Source: Roseomonas xinghualingensis (GTDB taxonomy: Bacteria > Pseudomonadota > Alphaproteobacteria > Acetobacterales > Acetobacteraceae). Taken from it: a stretch of DNA of 64,000 bases. The stretch covers positions 40,829 through 104,828 of the forward strand of contig NZ_JAOXLP010000015.1 in assembly GCF_025791835.1 (NCBI RefSeq). Reading direction: 5' to 3'. The translations under genes were made by a program, and so were the position numbers. Shown here piece after piece: positions 56,260 through 64,000 of the stretch. The stretch's first letter is position 1. Each line of letters starts with the position of its first letter. The notes beneath the pieces are model-generated. The model was not told where the DNA came from, made no database searches, and was given only the letters and a program-made list of their open reading frames with translations.

Positions 56260-56904
56260 TCAGGCTGCCGCTTCTGGCCGCGCCGTGCCGCGCAGGTAGA
56301 TCCGGACGGCCCTGACGATGCGCTCCCGCACCACCTCCGGCGGGAAGGCTGTTGCCACGCCGATCAGCAGCTCATGATGGAAGGCCCCGAGCGCCATGCC
56401 CATCAGCATGCGCGCCGCCTGCTGCGGATCGCCGACATCATAGCGGCCGCTCTGCTCCAGTTCCTCGAAATAGCTCTCCAGCGCCAGCCGCGCCGTGCCG
56501 GCGCCGCGGCCCTCGGCGGCCTCCAGGAGAACGGGGCTGTGAGTGTATTCAGCCATCGTCATCCGAAACAGGGATATGGAGGCGCTGCTCAGCAGGATAC
56601 GGCTGCTCTCCTCCAGGAACTCGGTCAGGGCCGCCTCGGGTTCCTTCTGGCGATCGATCTGAACCTGGCAGACCACGTCCTTGGAGCGGGCGAGCAGACC
56701 GAAGAAAAGGTCCTCCTTGGAGCCGAAGAGCTTGTAGATCGTCTTCTTGGAACAACCGGCACGACGGGCGATGGCGTCCATGGTCGCCACATGGAAGCCA
56801 TCGGCCGTGAAGGCTGTCTCCGCGGCGGAGAAAATACGGTCGCGCATGGCCGCCTCGCCTTCCTCGCCTACGCAGATAGGGCGTTGGTCCATCTCCGGTC
56901 GCAT
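56260..56904 (-). CDS. TetR-family regulator of the RND pump
   Basis: A 214-residue regulator with an N-terminal helix-turn-helix (TMDAIARRAGCSKKTIYKLFGSK in residues 40-63) and an AcrR-like C-terminal effector domain. It is divergent from an RND efflux operon. Two tandem palindromes lie in the 116-base gap. The start is uncertain among TTG 56922, ATG 56904 and ATG 56892. A TATATT box on this strand (56932-56927) may be its -10 element. Confidence 0.85.
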   Translation of the reverse strand: MRPEMDQRPICVGEEGEAAMRDRIFSAAETAFTADGFHVATMDAIARRAGCSKKTIYKLFGSKEDLFFGLLARSKDVVCQVQIDRQKEPEAALTEFLEESSRILLSSASISLFRMTMAEYTHSPVLLEAAEGRGAGTARLALESYFEELEQSGRYDVGDPQQAARMLMGMALGAFHHELLIGVATAFPPEVVRERIVRAVRIYLRGTARPEAAA

Positions 56905-56947
56905 TCCGTCACTTTGCTGCAATGCAATATAGCCTTGACGTGCGGCC

Positions 56948-56965
56948 GGAAACTAGACAGTTTCC
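56948..56965. promoter_or_regulatory. TetR operator 1 of the RND operon
   Basis: GGAAACTAGACAGTTTCC has perfect 7-bp arms (GGAAACT / AGTTTCC) around AGAC. A second 18-mer of the same design starts 26 bases downstream. A TTGACG box at 56935-56940 lies just upstream, so binding would hinder transcription of the pump. Confidence 0.75.
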
Positions 56966-56973
56966 ACCATAAG

Positions 56974-56991
56974 GGAAACCATAAAGTTTCC
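56974..56991. promoter_or_regulatory. TetR operator 2 of the RND operon
   Basis: GGAAACCATAAAGTTTCC has 6-bp arms and shares GGAAAC-A-A-AGTTTCC with operator 1. It lies 29 bases before the periplasmic adaptor ATG. Centre-to-centre distance from operator 1 is 26 bp, about two and a half helical turns. Confidence 0.75.
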
Positions 56992-57020
56992 ATTGCGAGC
57001 CCTCCCACCTGGATGCCGAG

Positions 57021-58238
57021 ATGCCCAAGCCGAAGCTGCTTTCCGACCGCCTGCGCTCATGGCTGACCCTGCCGGTGCTGCTGCTGGGCGCTCCGATCCT
57101 GGCGGCCTGTGACGACAAGGTGCAGGCTGCGCAGCCGGCCCCTCCGCCGCCCCCGGTCTCGGTCATTCGGCTGCAGCCGGCTCCCGTGGTGATCCACACG
57201 GTCCTGCCCGGACGCAGCGCGGCTTATCAGGTGGCTGAGATCCGCCCCCAGGTCAGCGGCCTGCTGCAGGAGCGGCTGTTCCGCGAGGGCGAGACGGTGG
57301 CGGCCGGGCAGCCCCTCTTCCAGATCGATCCGGCCCCCTATCGCGCCGCCCTGGCCAGCGCCGCGGCGAACCAGGCACGCGCCGAAGCGTCGTTGCAGAA
57401 CGCCCGCGCCACCACCAGCCGCTACCGTCCGCTGGTGGGCCAGAACGCGGTCAGCCGGATGGAGTATGACAAGGCCGTCGCCGTCCAGGCGCAGGCCGAG
57501 GCCGAGGTGGCCGCGGCCAAGGCGGCGGTCCAGTCGGCCCAGATCGACCTGGAGCGGACGCGCATCACCTCTCCCATCGCCGGACGCACCGGCCGGACGA
57601 GCCTGACGGTCGGCGCGCTGGTGACGGCCAACCAGGCGGCGGAGTTGCTGACCGTCACCCAGCTCGATCCCATCCTGGTGGACGTGACCCAGCCCGCCGA
57701 GGCCATGCTGCGCCTGCGGCGGGACTTGGAGGAGGGGCGGCTACGCCGCAGCGCCGAAGGGGGGGTGGAAGTCCGCCTGGCCTTCGGCGACGGCACCGAT
57801 TACCCCCATGCCGGTCAGCTGCAATTCGCCGAGGCGACGGTGGACCGCGATACCGGCGCCGTGACCATGCGCGCCATCTTCCCCAATCCCGGTGGCATGC
57901 TGATGCCGGGCATGTTCGTGCGTGCCCGCGTGGAAACCGGCGTGGCGCAGAACGCGCTGCTGGTCCCGCAGCAGGCCGTTACCCGCAACCCGCGTGGCGA
58001 GGCGACGACGCTGGTGGTGGACGAGGAAGGTACGGTCCGCCAGCGGATCATCGAAACCCGCCAGGCCATCGGCAACAAGTGGCTGGTCAGCTCGGGCCTC
58101 TCCGCCGGGGACCGCGTGGTCGTCGAAGGCGTGCAGCGCGTGCGCGATGGCGTGAAGCCCGAAGTGCGCGAGGTGAGCCTCGAGGAGCTTGAGCGGGGCA
58201 GCCAGCCCGACCCGAAAACGGCGCAGGCGCGGGGCTGA
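57021..58238 (+). CDS. RND efflux periplasmic adaptor lipoprotein (AcrA/MexA type)
   Basis: A 405-residue membrane-fusion protein. The signal ends with the lipobox LAAC at C30. The lipoyl/barrel region has RPQVSGLLQERLFREGETV and PLFQIDPAPY, followed by an alpha-helical hairpin rich in Ala/Gln, then RTRITSPIAGRTGRTS-type and LMPGMFVRARV segments. It links the RND pump to an outer-membrane channel. No TolC-like gene is present in the window. It is followed after six bases by the pump gene. Confidence 0.92.
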   Translation: MPKPKLLSDRLRSWLTLPVLLLGAPILAACDDKVQAAQPAPPPPPVSVIRLQPAPVVIHTVLPGRSAAYQVAEIRPQVSGLLQERLFREGETVAAGQPLFQIDPAPYRAALASAAANQARAEASLQNARATTSRYRPLVGQNAVSRMEYDKAVAVQAQAEAEVAAAKAAVQSAQIDLERTRITSPIAGRTGRTSLTVGALVTANQAAELLTVTQLDPILVDVTQPAEAMLRLRRDLEEGRLRRSAEGGVEVRLAFGDGTDYPHAGQLQFAEATVDRDTGAVTMRAIFPNPGGMLMPGMFVRARVETGVAQNALLVPQQAVTRNPRGEATTLVVDEEGTVRQRIIETRQAIGNKWLVSSGLSAGDRVVVEGVQRVRDGVKPEVREVSLEELERGSQPDPKTAQARG

Positions 58239-58244
58239 TCCATC

Positions 58245-61200
58245 ATGGCGCGTTTTTTCATCGACCGCCCGGTCTTCGCCTGGGTCATCGCCATCGGCAT
58301 CATGCTGATGGGCATGATCGCCATTCGCGGCCTGCCCGTCTCGCAGTACCCGACCATCGCGCCGCCGACGATCTCGATCCGGGCGACCTATCCCGGCGCC
58401 TCGGCCCAGACGGTGCAGAACACCGTCGTGCAGATCATCGAGCAGCAGCTGAACGGGCTGGACGGGCTGTCCTACTTCACCTCGCAGAGTAACCGCGACG
58501 GCTCGGCCGAGATCACCCTCACCTTCGCGCAGGGCACGGACCCGGACATCGCGCAGGTGCAGGTGCAGAACAAGATCTCTCCATCCCTGTCGCGCCTGCC
58601 GCAGGCGGTGCAGCAGCAGGGCGTGCGCGTGGTCAAGTCCGCCACTTCCTACCTGATGGCCATCGCCTTCGTCTCGACCGATGGCAAGCTGACCAGCAAC
58701 GACATCGCGGACTACATTGCCTCCGCGGTGCAGGACCCGCTGTCGCGCACCTCCGGTGTCGGTGACTTCAACCTGTTCGGCGCGCAGTATGCGATGCGGA
58801 TCTGGCTCGATCCGGAGAAGCTGGTCGCCTTCAACCTGATGCCGTCCGACATTTCCGCCGCCCTTTCCTCCCAGAACGTGCAGGTGGCGTCGGGCGAGCT
58901 CGGTGCGCGTCCCTCGGTGCCGGGGCAGCGGCTCAATGCCACACTGATCGGCCCATCCTATCTCCGGACGCCCGAGGAGTTCGGGGCGATCCTGCTGAAG
59001 GTGAAGGAGGATGGCTCCCAGGTCCGGCTGCGCGACGTGGCGCAGGTGGAGATGGGGGCCGAGAACTACGCCATCAGCAGCGTGCACAATAGCCGGCCCA
59101 CGGCCGGCATCGCGGTCCAGCTGGCGCCGGGCGCCAATGCGGTCTCAACGGCCGAGGCGGTGCGCGCGACGATCGAATCCCTGCGCCCGACCCTGCCGCC
59201 GAATGTCGAGGTGGCCTATCCGCTGGACACCACGCCCTTCGTGGAGATTTCGATCCATGAGGTGATCAAGGCGCTGATCGAGGCGATGGTCCTCGTCTTC
59301 ATCGTCATGTACGTCTTCCTGCAGAACTTCCGGGCGACGTTGATCCCCACGCTCGCCATCCCGGTCGTCCTGCTGGGCACCTTCGCCGTGCTCTCCGTCG
59401 CCGGCTACTCGATCAATACCCTCACCATGTTCGCCATGGTGCTGGCCATCGGCCTGCTGGTGGACGACGCCATCGTGGTGGTCGAGAATGTCGAGCGCGT
59501 GATGGAGCAGGACGGGCTCTCACCGCTTGAGGCGACGCGCGTCTCGATGGACCAGATCTCCGGTGCCCTGGTGGGCATCGGCCTGGTGCTCTCGGCCGTG
59601 TTCCTGCCGATGTTCTTCTTCGGCGGCTCGGCGGGCGTGATCTACCGGCAGTTCTCGCTGACCATCATCACCGCCATGACCCTCTCGGTGATCGTGGCGC
59701 TGGTCTTCACCCCGGCACTCTGCGCCACCATCCTGCGCCGCCCCAAGCATGGGGAGAAGCGCGGCTTCTTCGGCTGGTTCAACCGCAGTTTCGACCGGAC
59801 GAACCGCGGCTATGTGAAGGGCGTGGGCCATATCGCCCGCCGCCCGGCCCGCTTCCTGATGATCTATGTGGCATTGGCCGTGGGCATGGGCGTGCTTTAT
59901 GCCCGACTTCCTACGTCCTTCCTGCCGAACGAGGACCAGGGCGTGATGTTTGCCCAGGTCGTCGCGCCCCCGGGTGCCACGGTGGAGCGGACCCAGCGCG
60001 CCCTGGATGACCTGATCTCCTATCTCCTCACCGAGGAGAATGAGGCGGTTGATTCCGTCATGGGCGTTACCGGCTTCAACTTCAGCGGACGCGGGCAGAA
60101 TGCCGCCATGGCCTTCATCCGGCTGAAGGACTGGTCCGTCCGAGAGGGCGAGGAGCACTCCGTGCAGGCGCTGTCGCGCCGCGTCATGGGGCACTTCGCC
60201 CGCTACCCGGATGCCATGATCTTCGCCTTCGCCCCGCCCGCGGTGTCCGAGCTGGGCAATGCCAGCGGCTTCAACATGCAGCTGGTGGACAATGGCGCGC
60301 TGGGGCGCGAGGCGCTGGTGGCCGCGCGCGATCGCCTCCTGCAGGCTGCGGCGCAAAGCCAGGTGGTCGCCAATGTGCGTCCCAACGAGCAGAATGCGGA
60401 GCCGCAATACCGGCTGGAGATCGACTGGGAGCGTGCCAGCGCCCTGGGGCTGACCATCGCCCAGGTGAACAGCACGCTCTCCGCGGCCTTCGGCACCTCC
60501 TATGCCGGCGACTTCGTGGATCGCGGGCGCGTCAAGCGCATCTACATGCAGGGTGACGCCAGCTCGCGCATGCAGCCGGATGACCTTTCCCGCTGGTATG
60601 TGCGCAACAGCCAGGGGGCGATGGTGCCCTTCTCCGCCTTCTCCTCCGCGCAATGGGAAATGGGCGCGCCGAGGCTGGGCCGCTTCAATGGCATCGGCGC
60701 CATCGAGATCCAGGGCGATGCCGCCCCGGGCCGCACCACCGGTGAGGCGATGGCGGAGATGGAGCGCCTGGCGTCGCAGCTGCCCCAGGGCATCGGCATC
60801 GCCTGGAGCGGTCTTTCCTATGAGGAGCGGGCCTCGGGTTCACAGGCTTTCGCCCTCTACGGCATCTCGATGATCGTGGTCTTCCTCTGCCTGGCCGCGC
60901 TCTATGAGAGCTGGGCGATCCCGGTCTCGGTGATGCTGGTGGTGCCGCTGGGCGTGCTCGGCGCCGTGGCCGCGACGCTGGGGCGGGGCATGTCGAACGA
61001 CGTGTATTTCCAGGTCGGCCTGCTCACCACCATTGGCCTCTCGGCGAAGAACGCCATCCTGATCGTGGAGTTCGCGAAGGAACACTTCGAGGCGGGCGAG
61101 AACCTGCTGGACGCGGTTCTGCATGCGGCCCAGGAACGGCTCCGGCCGATCCTGATGACCTCGCTGGCCTTCGTGCTGGGCGTGGTGCCGCTGGCCATCT

Positions 61201-61379
61201 CGACCGGTGCTGGCGCGGGTGGCCGCACCGCGATCGGCACGGGCGTGATCGGCGGCGTGGTGACCGGCACGGTGCTGGCGGTGTTCTTCGTGCCGCTCTT
61301 CTTCGTGGTGGTGCTGCGCCTGTTCCGGACGAAGCGCAGTTCGGACCGGAAGCAGGCCGCACCGGCGCCCGCGGAATAG
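58245..61379 (+). CDS. RND multidrug efflux pump, AcrB/MexB (HAE1) type
   Basis: A 1044-residue inner-membrane proton-driven pump with twelve helices and two large periplasmic loops. The N-terminus is [17 protein letters not shown]. Proton-relay aspartates D407/D408 lie in [12 protein letters not shown], and the relay lysine is K935 in [13 protein letters not shown]. Full family length indicates an intact gene. Regulation is likely through the tandem TetR palindromes upstream of the adaptor. A 12-bp stem-loop follows the stop. Confidence 0.95.
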   Translation: MARFFIDRPVFAWVIAIGIMLMGMIAIRGLPVSQYPTIAPPTISIRATYPGASAQTVQNTVVQIIEQQLNGLDGLSYFTSQSNRDGSAEITLTFAQGTDPDIAQVQVQNKISPSLSRLPQAVQQQGVRVVKSATSYLMAIAFVSTDGKLTSNDIADYIASAVQDPLSRTSGVGDFNLFGAQYAMRIWLDPEKLVAFNLMPSDISAALSSQNVQVASGELGARPSVPGQRLNATLIGPSYLRTPEEFGAILLKVKEDGSQVRLRDVAQVEMGAENYAISSVHNSRPTAGIAVQLAPGANAVSTAEAVRATIESLRPTLPPNVEVAYPLDTTPFVEISIHEVIKALIEAMVLVFIVMYVFLQNFRATLIPTLAIPVVLLGTFAVLSVAGYSINTLTMFAMVLAIGLLVDDAIVVVENVERVMEQDGLSPLEATRVSMDQISGALVGIGLVLSAVFLPMFFFGGSAGVIYRQFSLTIITAMTLSVIVALVFTPALCATILRRPKHGEKRGFFGWFNRSFDRTNRGYVKGVGHIARRPARFLMIYVALAVGMGVLYARLPTSFLPNEDQGVMFAQVVAPPGATVERTQRALDDLISYLLTEENEAVDSVMGVTGFNFSGRGQNAAMAFIRLKDWSVREGEEHSVQALSRRVMGHFARYPDAMIFAFAPPAVSELGNASGFNMQLVDNGALGREALVAARDRLLQAAAQSQVVANVRPNEQNAEPQYRLEIDWERASALGLTIAQVNSTLSAAFGTSYAGDFVDRGRVKRIYMQGDASSRMQPDDLSRWYVRNSQGAMVPFSAFSSAQWEMGAPRLGRFNGIGAIEIQGDAAPGRTTGEAMAEMERLASQLPQGIGIAWSGLSYEERASGSQAFALYGISMIVVFLCLAALYESWAIPVSVMLVVPLGVLGAVAATLGRGMSNDVYFQVGLLTTIGLSAKNAILIVEFAKEHFEAGENLLDAVLHAAQERLRPILMTSLAFVLGVVPLAISTGAGAGGRTAIGTGVIGGVVTGTVLAVFFVPLFFVVVLRLFRTKRSSDRKQAAPAPAE

Positions 61380-61384
61380 CCTCC

Positions 61385-61421
61385 CGGCCGGTGGCCTCCT
61401 GCTGACAGGGGCCACCGGCCG
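61385..61421. terminator. 12-bp stem-loop after the RND operon
   Basis: CGGCCGGTGGCC (61385-61396) pairs perfectly with GGCCACCGGCCG (61410-61421) across a 13-base loop, starting six bases after the pump stop. No T-run follows, so it may be a factor-dependent terminator or an mRNA-stabilising structure. Confidence 0.5.
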
Positions 61422-61496
61422 AGGGGATGACGCCCGGATAGGGGGAGTGTAGAGCCGAAGGCCCTCATCGCCCGCTTCCGGGAGTCTGGTCAGACG

Positions 61497-62534
61497 GTGC
61501 CGAAGTCCTCCGATCTTCTGAACGACCCGCTGACCCTGGCGCCGCCACCCAGCTTTCATCCCGAGGCGCTACGGCAGGTCCTGTCCGAGCAATACGGGCT
61601 GGAGGGCAGGCTCGAGCCATTGGGTGGGGAGCGTGACCGGAACCTCCGCCTGATCCTCGCGGATGGTGCGGTGTTTCTCGTGAAACTGGCCCATCCGGAT
61701 GAGGACCCTGCCATCACCGACTTCCAGACCGCAGCCCTGCTGCATCTGGAGGAGGCCGATGCAGCCCTGCCGGTGCCCCGCATGCGCCGCACGCGGGAAG
61801 GGGCCACCGCCATTCCCCATTCGGCCGGGGATGGGCGCCCCTGCCTGCTGCGCGTCCTCACTTTCCTTCCCGGCCAGCCGATGACGGAGGCGGCAGGACC
61901 GGGGCGTGCCCACGACCTCGGCGGCCTTACCGCCCGGCTCAACCGCGCCCTGGCGGGCTTCGCCCATCCGGCCGATACAAGGCGCCTGATCTGGGACCTG
62001 CGCGAGGCGCCCGCTCTCCGCGCCCTGCTGCCGAATGTGGCCGAGCCGGTGCTGCGTGATCTGGCGTCCGCTGCGCTGGACCGCTTCGAGGCCGAGGCGG
62101 CTCCACTCCTGGCGCGCCTTCCGGAGCAGGTCATCCATAACGACCTCAACCCGCATAATGTGCTGGTGGAGGCAGGCGATCCAACGCGCCTGGCTGGCAT
62201 CATCGATTTTGGCGACATGGTCCGTGCCTCCCGCCTGCAGGAGGTGGCGACAACCTGCGCCTATCTGCTGCGCCCGGGTCCGGCCCCGCTCGCCGGGCCT
62301 GCCGCCTTCCTTGCGGGCTATCGCGCGGTGCTGCCCTTGCCGGAGGAGGAAGCCGCCCTCCTGCCGCGTCTGATCGCGACCCGCATGGCGATGACCGTGC
62401 TCATCACCAGTTGGCGCGCGCGCCGCCAGCCAGAAAATGCGACCTACATCCTGCGCAACATGCCTGGGGCCCGCGCCGGGCTGGAATGGCTGACGCAGGC
62501 TTCGCCCCGTACCCTGCCGCCGCACGAGGAATGA
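61497..62534 (+). CDS. Aminoglycoside-phosphotransferase-fold kinase (hydroxylysine-kinase-like)
   Basis: A 345-residue small-molecule kinase of the APH/choline-kinase fold. ATP and catalytic motifs are VFLVKLAHP, VIHNDLNPHNVLV and IIDFGDMV. The protein is paired with a class-III PLP enzyme three bases downstream. The same pairing, kinase plus phospho-lyase, handles 5-hydroxylysine in other organisms (HYKK and PHYKPL), and the two are fused in some bacteria. The start is GTG 61497; GGGAG lies somewhat far upstream. Confidence 0.75.
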   Translation: MPKSSDLLNDPLTLAPPPSFHPEALRQVLSEQYGLEGRLEPLGGERDRNLRLILADGAVFLVKLAHPDEDPAITDFQTAALLHLEEADAALPVPRMRRTREGATAIPHSAGDGRPCLLRVLTFLPGQPMTEAAGPGRAHDLGGLTARLNRALAGFAHPADTRRLIWDLREAPALRALLPNVAEPVLRDLASAALDRFEAEAAPLLARLPEQVIHNDLNPHNVLVEAGDPTRLAGIIDFGDMVRASRLQEVATTCAYLLRPGPAPLAGPAAFLAGYRAVLPLPEEEAALLPRLIATRMAMTVLITSWRARRQPENATYILRNMPGARAGLEWLTQASPRTLPPHEE

Positions 62535-62537
62535 CCG

Positions 62538-63878
62538 ATGCCCGACACGGCCCCGAAAGGCATGGCCATGATCAACGCCTTCGATCCGCGCAAGGCGACT
62601 GACCTCGCCCCGCGCGAGCAGGCGATGATCGAGCGGCGCCAGCGCCTGCTCGGCCCGGCCTACCGGCTGTTCTACGAGAAGCCGGTGCATCTGGTTCGGG
62701 GGGAGGGAGCTTGGCTCTTCGATGCCGAAGGCAACCGCTACCTCGATTGCTACAACAACGTCGCCTCGCTCGGCCACGCGCATCCCCGCGTGGTGGAGGC
62801 CATCGCGCGGCAGGCCGCGCAGCTGAACACCCACACACGCTATCTGCATGAGACGGTGCTGGATTATGCCGAGGCGCTGCTCGCGACTTTCCCGGCCTCG
62901 CTCGGGCATGTGATGTTCACCTGCACGGGTTCGGAGGCGAATGACCTCGCGCTCCGCATTGCCCGTGCCCATACGGGCGGCGAGGGGATCGTGGTCACCT
63001 CGCTCGCCTATCACGGTGTTACCTCCACCTTGGCGGAACTCTCTCCCTCCCTGGGGGAAGGCGTGCCGCTCGGCCGCCATGTCGCAACCGTGCCGCCGCC
63101 GGACGCCTATCGCGGCGGCCCGGACATGCCCGCGCGCTTCGCCGCCGACATTGCCGCCGCCTTCGCCGATCTGGCACGGCACGGCATCCGGCCCTGCGCC
63201 CTGCTGGTGGACACGATGTTCACCTCGGACGGTGTCTTCCCCGATCCGGCGGGTTTCCTGGCCCAGGCCGCCGAAGCGGCGCGTGCGGCCGGCGCCCTGT
63301 TCATCGCCGATGAGGTGCAGCCCGGCTTTGGCCGAACCGGCCAGATGTGGGGTTTCCAGCGCCATGGGCTGGAACCGGATATCGTCACGATGGGCAAGCC
63401 CATGGGCAACGGCCATCCTGTCGCCGGGCTGGCCATCCGCCCGGAGCTGCTGGAGCGCTTCGGCGGCCGGGCGCGCTACTTCAACACCTTCGGCGGCAAT
63501 CCCGTCTCCGCCGCCGCCGGCCGTGCCGTGCTTGAGGTCTTGCGGGACGAGAAGCTGCCCGCCAATGCGGCAGCGGTGGGCGCCCATCTCCTTGCCGGCC
63601 TCTCGGAACTCGCGGAACGGCACGCGCTCATCGGCGATGTCCGCGGGGCGGGGCTTTCCATCGGTGCCGAGATGGTGCGGGACCGCAAGACCCGGGAGCC
63701 GGCCACCGCCGAGACGGCCCGCATCGTCAACGCGCTGCGCGAGCGCCGTATCCTCATCAGTGCCAGCGGGCCAGGGGCCAATATCCTGAAGATCCGGCCG
63801 CCGCTCTGCCTTACGCGGGAGCAGGCCGACATCTTCGTCGGGGCGCTCGGCGAGGTGCTGGCGGAGAAGGGCTGCTAG
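62538..63878 (+). CDS. Class-III PLP enzyme, probable 5-phosphohydroxylysine phospho-lyase
   Basis: A 446-residue class-III aminotransferase-fold protein: CYNNVASLGHAHPRVVEAI, TCTGSEANDLALRIAR, ADEVQPGFGRTG and the PLP lysine K287 in MGKPMGNGHP. The YNNV-SLGH and MGKPMGNGHP forms are typical of the ethanolamine-phosphate / phosphohydroxylysine phospho-lyase branch rather than true aminotransferases. With the kinase upstream it would convert phosphohydroxylysine to 2-aminoadipate semialdehyde. Substrate is inferred. Its stop TAG lies in CTAG, next to the IS630-like end. Confidence 0.8.
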   Translation: MPDTAPKGMAMINAFDPRKATDLAPREQAMIERRQRLLGPAYRLFYEKPVHLVRGEGAWLFDAEGNRYLDCYNNVASLGHAHPRVVEAIARQAAQLNTHTRYLHETVLDYAEALLATFPASLGHVMFTCTGSEANDLALRIARAHTGGEGIVVTSLAYHGVTSTLAELSPSLGEGVPLGRHVATVPPPDAYRGGPDMPARFAADIAAAFADLARHGIRPCALLVDTMFTSDGVFPDPAGFLAQAAEAARAAGALFIADEVQPGFGRTGQMWGFQRHGLEPDIVTMGKPMGNGHPVAGLAIRPELLERFGGRARYFNTFGGNPVSAAAGRAVLEVLRDEKLPANAAAVGAHLLAGLSELAERHALIGDVRGAGLSIGAEMVRDRKTREPATAETARIVNALRERRILISASGPGANILKIRPPLCLTREQADIFVGALGEVLAEKGC

Positions 63879-63890
63879 AGCAGACTCCGT

Positions 63891-64000
63891 TCATTCGGGT
63901 TCATAGCCGGCGGCTGTGAAGAGGTTGGCGCACTCGGCTGGTGTGAACTGGGGGAGTGCGGTCCCGATGACGGTCCAGAGGTCGTCGAGGTTGCGGGCGG
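63891..64000 (-). mobile_element. IS630-family transposase, 3' end
   Basis: The last 36 codons of a minus-strand frame that enters from the right edge. The translation includes RNLDDLWTVIGTALPQFTP, then AECANLFTAAGYEPE and a stop. The LW-x-x-IG and F-T-P-x-E-C-A-N-x-F-x-x-A-G-Y pattern is the C-terminus of IS630-type DDE transposases. Sequence from about 63878 (GAGCAGACTCCG) would be the element's terminal end, directly after a CTAG that matches the known IS630 target. The rest lies outside the window. Confidence 0.75.

Noticed and set aside
61569..63623. 684-codon frame antisense to the kinase and PLP-enzyme genes
   Set aside because: It spans two genes with clear motifs on the plus strand and matches no family I recognise.

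Overview
The window is about 70% GC with dense, overlapping gene packing, and it reads as a chromosomal segment of an alphaproteobacterium, most likely Acetobacteraceae and Roseomonas-like. The pointers are the mutY / DUF721 / dsbA-like / smc order, an alanine-rich SMC, a methylsuccinyl-CoA dehydrogenase, three-heme nicotinate dehydrogenase genes and several orphan Bug-type binding proteins. Genus placement is inference. I see no rRNA, tRNA, CRISPR array or phage region. The only mobile DNA is the 3' end of an IS630-like transposase at the right edge.

Region by region. 0-16 kb is housekeeping: bioY (partial) and mutY, a DciA-type DUF721 protein, a DsbA-like thioredoxin, smc, a PTPS-family protein with folE, a cysteine-less molybdopterin-fold periplasmic protein coupled to a GGDEF-EAL membrane protein, kdsD, upp, a nucleotide-sugar epimerase and a YeiH exporter facing a LysR gene. 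16.2-28.5 kb is a nicotinate (vitamin B3) catabolic cluster: flavin reductase, nicX, a complete branched-chain-type ABC importer, nicA, nicB, nicC and a TetR regulator. Near-identical 18-bp palindromes lie upstream of nicX and nicC and tie the cluster together. 28.5-39.9 kb holds a MetX-like hydrolase, a Bug protein, a tiny zinc-finger protein, a zinc-ribbon/Rnk fusion with a hairpin-rich leader, a degenerate PEP-carboxylase homologue, a lytic transglycosylase, a cysteine-less family-4-like uracil-DNA glycosylase and ETF-ubiquinone oxidoreductase.

39.9-48.2 kb is a second, unassigned catabolic island: a MarR regulator, a divergent NicX paralogue, then an alpha/beta hydrolase, an acyl-CoA-dehydrogenase-fold protein lacking the usual EGT glutamate, an acyl-CoA synthetase, an opine-dehydrogenase-family protein, a 3-hydroxyacyl-CoA-dehydrogenase-family protein and a Bug protein. 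A 14-bp sequence (13/14 identical) sits beside the marR start and upstream of the hydrolase operon. This is my best candidate for an undescribed pathway. 48.2-56 kb has selO, a racemase-superfamily protein, an OGFr-like protein, an AEC transporter and an mct-mcd pair joining the ethylmalonyl-CoA pathway to mesaconyl-CoA isomerisation. 56.2-61.4 kb is an RND efflux operon with a divergent TetR gene and two tandem 18-bp operators. 61.5-63.9 kb is a kinase/PLP-lyase pair resembling hydroxylysine catabolism, immediately followed by the IS630 end.

All functional names come from reading protein motifs by eye. No database search was run. Published residue numbers and P. putida nic gene details are quoted from memory.
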